NCBI RefSeq assembly: GCF_015689335.1
Contig: NZ_CP065053.1
Span: 2,852,001-2,916,000 of the forward strand
Origin: Massilia antarctica
GTDB taxonomy: Bacteria > Pseudomonadota > Gammaproteobacteria > Burkholderiales > Burkholderiaceae_D
DNA: 64,000 nucleotides
Direction of reading: 5' to 3'
Position numbers and translations under genes: made by a program. Every line of letters starts with the position of its first letter. Position 1 is the stretch's first letter. The notes beneath the pieces are model-generated. The model did not search any database. It had not been told where the DNA came from and worked only from the letters and a program-made list of their open reading frames with translations. Shown here piece after piece: positions 59,880 through 64,000 of this stretch.

Positions 59880-61064
59880 TTACACCGACAGCACGTAGCG
59901 CTCGCTCTTCATGCGCCAGCTGGCGAATGCGACCGCGCCCAGGGCCGGCAGCATCGAACTGAAAAAGGTCAGCACGAACGGCAGCGCGCCCAAGTCCTGG
60001 CCCTTGGCCAGCTCGCGCAGCAGGGTCTGGTTCGACAGCATCGGCACCAGATACATCCACGTTGCCGTTTTCAGGTCCAGCACCGACACCGCCACCCCTG
60101 GCAGCATCGGCAACAGGATCACCAGGCTGAGCATGCTCTGGGCTTCCTTGAACGATTTCGCATTCATCGCCAGCGCGATGTGCAGGCCGGCCGCGAACAG
60201 CGACAGCGGAATGGTCGACAAGCACACCAGGGCCAGCTGGGCCGAGGTAACTCTCCAGCTCATGCCGATTTCTTCCAGCGGCAGCCATGACAGCACGGCA
60301 TGCGCCAGCGCCAGTTCCAGGGTGATGCCGATCACGGCCAGGGAGCCGGCCGCCAGCCACTTGCCGGTGATCAGCGACCACGGACTGGCCGGCTGGGCCA
60401 TCAGCACTTCGAGCGAGCGCCGCTCGCGTTCGCCGGCGGTGCTGTCGACCGCCGCCGACAGGCCGCAAATAAACGCCGGGAAAAACAGAAATCCGAGAAT
60501 GGCGCCGATCAGGCCGGCCGAGCGCGCCGCCGTGCTGCCGGTATCGAAGCGTTGCAGGCGCACCGGCGCCATGGTGGCCGGCGAGACCCCGTGCGCCAGC
60601 AGGCGCGCGCTGCTGATGTTCGAACTGTAGCTTTGCAGTACTTCTTCGATATCGCGCTGGCGCTGGCTGTTGTCGCCGGCCGAGTCGTACCACAGCTCGA
60701 TGCCGGCCGGCCGCATGGCCTGGTAGTGTTCGCCGAATTTGGGATCGAGGCGCAGCAGGGCCACCACCTTGCGCCCGCGCAGCAGCTCGCCGATGGCCTC
60801 TTCCTTCATCTCTGGCATCGGCACGATGGTGATGTTCTTTTGCTTGAGCTGGGCCATCAGGTTGGGCGCCTGGGCGCCATTGACGACGGCCAGTTCCATG
60901 CCTTCGCGCTCGGAGCGGGTAGCCCTGCCAATCTGCTGGTTGAGCATGTAGCCGAGCATGAGCGGATACATCAGGGTGAACAGGGCCAGCAGGACCAGCG
61001 CGCGGCGGTCGCGCAGGGTTTCCTTGAATTCCTTGAGAAAGACGACCAGGAATGCCGGCTTCAT
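59880..61064 (-). CDS. ABC-2 type permease, third export cassette
   Basis: The 394-residue protein has an N-terminal helix, a large loop and several C-terminal helices, with AGERERRSLEVLMAQPASP, the ABC-2 signature-like loop. It resembles the permease at 55923 in layout but is clearly diverged, so the two are paralogous systems. Its start overlaps the upstream ATPase stop by 4 bp. Confidence 0.9.
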   Translation of the reverse strand: MKPAFLVVFLKEFKETLRDRRALVLLALFTLMYPLMLGYMLNQQIGRATRSEREGMELAVVNGAQAPNLMAQLKQKNITIVPMPEMKEEAIGELLRGRKVVALLRLDPKFGEHYQAMRPAGIELWYDSAGDNSQRQRDIEEVLQSYSSNISSARLLAHGVSPATMAPVRLQRFDTGSTAARSAGLIGAILGFLFFPAFICGLSAAVDSTAGERERRSLEVLMAQPASPWSLITGKWLAAGSLAVIGITLELALAHAVLSWLPLEEIGMSWRVTSAQLALVCLSTIPLSLFAAGLHIALAMNAKSFKEAQSMLSLVILLPMLPGVAVSVLDLKTATWMYLVPMLSNQTLLRELAKGQDLGALPFVLTFFSSMLPALGAVAFASWRMKSERYVLSV

Positions 61065-61792
61065 GCTGCGATTCCTTCTTCGCCCACCAGGCTGACAAAG
61101 GCATCCTCGAGGTTGGCGATGCCGGTGCGCCGGCACAGTTCCTGGGGCGAGCCCTGGGCCACGGTATGGCCCTTGGCGATCACGATCACGTCGTCGCACA
61201 GATGGGTTACTTCCTGCATCACGTGGGTGGCCATGATCACGCAGCAGCCTTCATGCCGCAGGGCGGTGAGCGCGCTGCGCAGGGCGCGCGTGCTCATCAC
61301 GTCCAGCCCGCGGCTCGGTTCGTCGAGCAGCAAGTGGCGCGGCTTGTGCAGCAGGGTGCGCGCCAGCGCGACCTTGATGCGCTGGCCTTGCGAAAACCCC
61401 TTGGCGCGCCGCTCCAGGATGTCCTGCATGGCCAGCAGGTCGGCCACTTCATCGATGCGGCGCTGCACCACGGCCATGCTCATGCCGTTCAGCTCGCCGA
61501 AATACGCCAGGTATTCGCGCGTGCTCAGGCGCTCGTACAGGCCGAACTGGTCGGTCAGGAAACCGATATCCTTGCGCACCGCCATCGGATTGAGGGCCGG
61601 GTCGATGCCGCCGATGCTGATGCTGCCCTGGTCGCGCTTGAGCAGGCCGACCAGCAGGCGCAGCAGGGTGGTCTTGCCAGCCCCGTTCGGGCCGAGCAGC
61701 GCCGTGATGTGGCCGTCGGCGGCCGTGAAGCTGACCCCGCCCAGCGCTTGCAGCGAGCCGAACTGTTTGCGTACATCGTTTACAACAATCAT
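61061..61792 (-). CDS. ABC transporter ATP-binding protein, third cassette
   Basis: The 243-residue ATPase has Walker [10 protein letters not shown] (34-42), a signature changed to FSQGQRIK and Walker B LLLDEPSRGLD. The signature deviates from LSGGQ at its third position (Q for G), as in some NatA-like proteins. It overlaps its permease by 4 bp and follows the hydrolase gene by 16 bp. Confidence 0.92.
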   Translation of the reverse strand: MIVVNDVRKQFGSLQALGGVSFTAADGHITALLGPNGAGKTTLLRLLVGLLKRDQGSISIGGIDPALNPMAVRKDIGFLTDQFGLYERLSTREYLAYFGELNGMSMAVVQRRIDEVADLLAMQDILERRAKGFSQGQRIKVALARTLLHKPRHLLLDEPSRGLDVMSTRALRSALTALRHEGCCVIMATHVMQEVTHLCDDVIVIAKGHTVAQGSPQELCRRTGIANLEDAFVSLVGEEGIAA

Positions 61793-61808
61793 CGTGGCCT
61801 CGGGCTAG

Positions 61809-63245
61809 TCAGGGGTGCGGACCGGCGCTGCCGATCTGGAAATTGGCGGCCGGAATGTCATTCAGGCAGTGGGCGATCACCGGTTTCTGCGGCGCGTCGA
61901 GAAATTCGCGCAGCAGGCGCGGCGCGCAGCCGAGCGCGGAAATGCCGTGGCCGGCGTTGGCCACCACCAAGTGCTGGGCCTTGGGGATATGGCGCGCGGC
62001 GGCCTCGGCGCGGCGCGGCGGCGTTACCGGATCGAGCGCGCCCGACAGCAGCAAGGCCGGCGCCAAAATCGGGCTGGGCGCGCGCCAGACGACGGCCGGC
62101 ACCTTGAGCGACTTGCACAGCTCGACCAATTGCCCGGCCCGGCCACCGCCGAGGAAGGAATTGTGGGCGTCTTCGGCCAGCAATTGCGGCGTCATGCGCG
62201 GATAATCCTCGGCGCAGATCACAGCCATGTGCAGCACCAGCGCGGTGCCGCCTTCGCCCGCCAGGTCGCTGGCGACGTTGCGGCGCGCCACAAAAGGAGC
62301 CCAGCGTCCCAGGTGGGCGCTGTGGATCAGGAAGGGCAGGCGGCGCCCGTCCAGCGCCGAATACAGCACGTTGTGCACCGTGCTCAGGAAGCGCTCCTTG
62401 GTCAGGTTCATGTGCAGGGGTTCGGCGGTGCGCGGATTGGCCAGGGTCAGCGCCACCGGGCCGGCGCTGACCCTGGCCAGCAAGCCGTCGAATTCGGCGC
62501 GCAGCGCGGGGTAAGCCTGGTTGCAGTCGGCGTCGGCCGCGCACTGGCGGAACAGGGCTTCCAGCGCCGCCTGGCCGTCGCGCCCGCCGGCCGGAATGAT
62601 CTGGTCGGGCGCGGCCACGCCGTCCAGCACCAGGCTGCGCACCGCATGCGGAAAGGCGCGCGCGTAGGCCTGGCCGAGGCGGGTGCCGTACGAGGCTCCC
62701 CACACGTTGATGGTCTGGTAGCCGAGCGCCAGGCGCACCTGCTCGATGTCGCGCGCGGCGTGTTCGGTGGTGTAGGCCGACAGCGGCTGGCGCACCGCGG
62801 CCAGGCAGGCGCGCACGGCGGCCATCTGCTCGTCGTCGTTGAGGTTCTCGGGCAGGGTGTCGTCTTCGCAGTCGAGCTTGCCGGAGAGGCCGGTGCCGCG
62901 CTGGTCGATGAAGACGATGTCGCGGATGGCGCGGGTGCGCCGGAACATGGCGTTCAGCACCGGCAGCACGTCGCTGCCGGCCTGGCCGGGGCCGCCCGCC
63001 AGCACGAACAGGGGATCGGGGCGCGCCGATTCGCGGAAGGCCGGCGCCACGGTGATATGCAGGTTCAGGGTGGGGCCGGTAGGCTGGCGGTAATCGAGGG
63101 GCACGGCCAGGGTAATGCAGCGCAAGCCTTCTTCGGAACCTGGCAGGTGGCAGGTGCGGCCGCCCGGGGCGGCGGCGGGGCAGGACGGCGCCAGGGCCGC
63201 CAGCAAGGAGAGCAGTGAAGCGGCAAGGCGATATTTCAATTTCAC
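61809..63245 (-). CDS. Secreted alpha/beta hydrolase, tripeptidyl aminopeptidase-like
   Basis: The protein is about 478 residues. GTG 63245 with a GGGAG site gives a clean signal peptide (MKLKYRLAASLLSLLAALAP); an ATG at 63275 would prepend ten polar residues. The nucleophile Ser is in GASYGTR, the oxyanion region in LAGGPGQAG, Asp in SGALDPVTPP and His in NAGHG. Family members remove N-terminal peptides or hydrolyse esters. It heads the operon with the third ABC cassette. Confidence 0.88.
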   Translation of the reverse strand: MKLKYRLAASLLSLLAALAPSCPAAAPGGRTCHLPGSEEGLRCITLAVPLDYRQPTGPTLNLHITVAPAFRESARPDPLFVLAGGPGQAGSDVLPVLNAMFRRTRAIRDIVFIDQRGTGLSGKLDCEDDTLPENLNDDEQMAAVRACLAAVRQPLSAYTTEHAARDIEQVRLALGYQTINVWGASYGTRLGQAYARAFPHAVRSLVLDGVAAPDQIIPAGGRDGQAALEALFRQCAADADCNQAYPALRAEFDGLLARVSAGPVALTLANPRTAEPLHMNLTKERFLSTVHNVLYSALDGRRLPFLIHSAHLGRWAPFVARRNVASDLAGEGGTALVLHMAVICAEDYPRMTPQLLAEDAHNSFLGGGRAGQLVELCKSLKVPAVVWRAPSPILAPALLLSGALDPVTPPRRAEAAARHIPKAQHLVVANAGHGISALGCAPRLLREFLDAPQKPVIAHCLNDIPAANFQIGSAGPHP

Positions 63246-63434
63246 GAGGTCTCCCGACGATGAGTGCTCAGGCATAGTAGATTGACACTGTTTCCGGGGT
63301 CAAGAAAGTTTTTTTCGGTTAATGAAATCCCGGCTGTGCTGAAGTCTAGAGCCGGGTTTGTCGCCGACGTTTGCGATTTGTCTAGAGATGGCGCCGATGT
63401 CATTTCGCCACCATCGGAAGGGTGCTCGACGGGC

Positions 63435-63464
63435 TTGACTCGGCCGTGGGGAATGCGCTATAGT
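63435..63464 (+). promoter_or_regulatory. rplM promoter (sigma70-like)
   Basis: TTGACT at 63435-63440 and TATAGT at 63459-63464, with an 18-bp spacer, form a good sigma70 promoter. It lies about 110 bp before the rplM start, leaving a leader of about 100 nt in which an autoregulatory structure is possible. Upstream, CCCGGCT (63329-63335) and AGCCGGG (63350-63356) form a stem without a T run. The 328-bp gap holds no gene. Confidence 0.7.
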
Positions 63465-63573
63465 AGCCGGCTTTCCGTTTGCTCAGGAAAAGACAATAAG
63501 GCAGAGTCCGTAGGCAGTTCGAGCGGAACCACCATTTGAGCGATTTAATAAGTTTTATATTTAGGAAGTCAAC

Positions 63574-64000
63574 ATGAAAACTTTTTCCGCTAAGGGACAT
63601 GAAGTCCAGCGCGATTGGTTCGTGGTTGACGCGACGGATCTGATCCTCGGACGTGTTGCCAGCGAAGTGGCACTCCGGTTGCGCGGCAAACACAAACCCG
63701 AATTCACTCCGCACGTCGACACGGGCGATTTCATCGTCGTGATCAACGCAGGTAAACTGCGCGTGACCGGTACCAAGGCAACCGAGAAGACGTACTACCG
63801 TCACTCGGGCTACCCAGGTGGTATCTATGAAACCAACTTCAAGAAAATGCAAGAGCGTTTTCCTGGTCGCGCGCTTGAAAAAGCGGTCAAGGGCATGCTG
63901 CCTAAAGGCCCGCTTGGCTACGCCATGATCAAGAAGCTCAAAGTGTACGCGGAAGGTTCCCACCCGCACGCTGCCCAGCAACCTACAGCACTCGTGCTGT
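63574..64000 (+). CDS. rplM: 50S ribosomal protein L13 (stop codon outside window)
   Basis: L13 is an early-assembly protein of the large subunit. The 142 codons from ATG 63574 to 63999 give the full family length, with [16 protein letters not shown] near the N-terminus, YRHSGYPGG and the typical HPHAAQQP ending. Only the first base of the stop codon is inside the window. A GGAAG site precedes the ATG. rpsI is expected next. Confidence 0.97.
   Translation, partial: MKTFSAKGHEVQRDWFVVDATDLILGRVASEVALRLRGKHKPEFTPHVDTGDFIVVINAGKLRVTGTKATEKTYYRHSGYPGGIYETNFKKMQERFPGRALEKAVKGMLPKGPLGYAMIKKLKVYAEGSHPHAAQQPTALVL

Overview
The window is chromosomal DNA from a high-GC betaproteobacterium, most likely the family Oxalobacteraceae (Massilia/Telluria/Duganella-like). 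The evidence is gene order and family content: gatC divergent from mreBCD-mrdA-rodA-rlpA; an argS-SPOR-dsbA-SDR-birA-coaX-SPOR run; rsmB-DUF4390-ntrY-ntrX; a DUF3567 protein; def-fmt beside lysM-dprA-smg-topB; and coq7 and rplM. Genes are dense, often overlap by 1-4 bp, and follow GC-rich codon use. I saw no tRNA, rRNA or CRISPR array.

Layout. 1-7.4 kb: cell-shape operon (mreB, mreC, mreD, PBP2, RodA, RlpA), with the first 17 codons of gatC leaving the window on the minus strand. 7.4-13.7 kb: minus-strand operon running argS, SPOR/FtsN-like, dsbA, SDR, birA, coaX, SPOR. 13.7-14.2 kb: gap with a 91-bp direct repeat. 14.2-19.7 kb: rsmB, DUF4390, the NtrY kinase, a short NtrX without AAA+ domain, and a small CxCC protein. 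19.8-22.8 kb: DUF3567 protein, class II amidotransferase, EAL-HDOD protein, SPW membrane protein. 22.9-27.2 kb: metH, divergent from an orphan BrnA-like antitoxin. 27.2-29.3 kb: def and fmt, separated by two unrelated tandem arrays around a long hairpin. 29.5-36.0 kb: lysM, dprA, smg, topB, GNAT.

36.05-41.17 kb is an accessory island bounded by two diverged 133-bp inverted repeats. It holds two IS3-like insertion sequences, a gene of about 165 codons split by the second IS (3-bp target duplication visible), and one more small orphan gene. 41.2-43.7 kb: an operon of a diverged CoaE-like kinase and a CoaD-HD hydrolase fusion, divergent from a TetR regulator, with two matching 16-bp palindromes in the shared promoter gap. 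This is the strongest candidate for an undescribed functional unit. 43.7-50.9 kb: six overlapping minus-strand genes for a signalling module (triple-receiver hybrid kinase, CheR, CheB, receiver-kinase, two uncharacterised proteins) without a chemoreceptor.

51.0-61.8 kb: three ABC-2 export cassettes, one with its permease fused to an M1 aminopeptidase, interspersed with a hypothetical gene, coq7 and osmC. 61.8-64.0 kb: a secreted alpha/beta hydrolase and rplM, which runs to the window edge and lacks only its stop codon. Three copies of a GC-rich hairpin repeat family lie in intergenic gaps.
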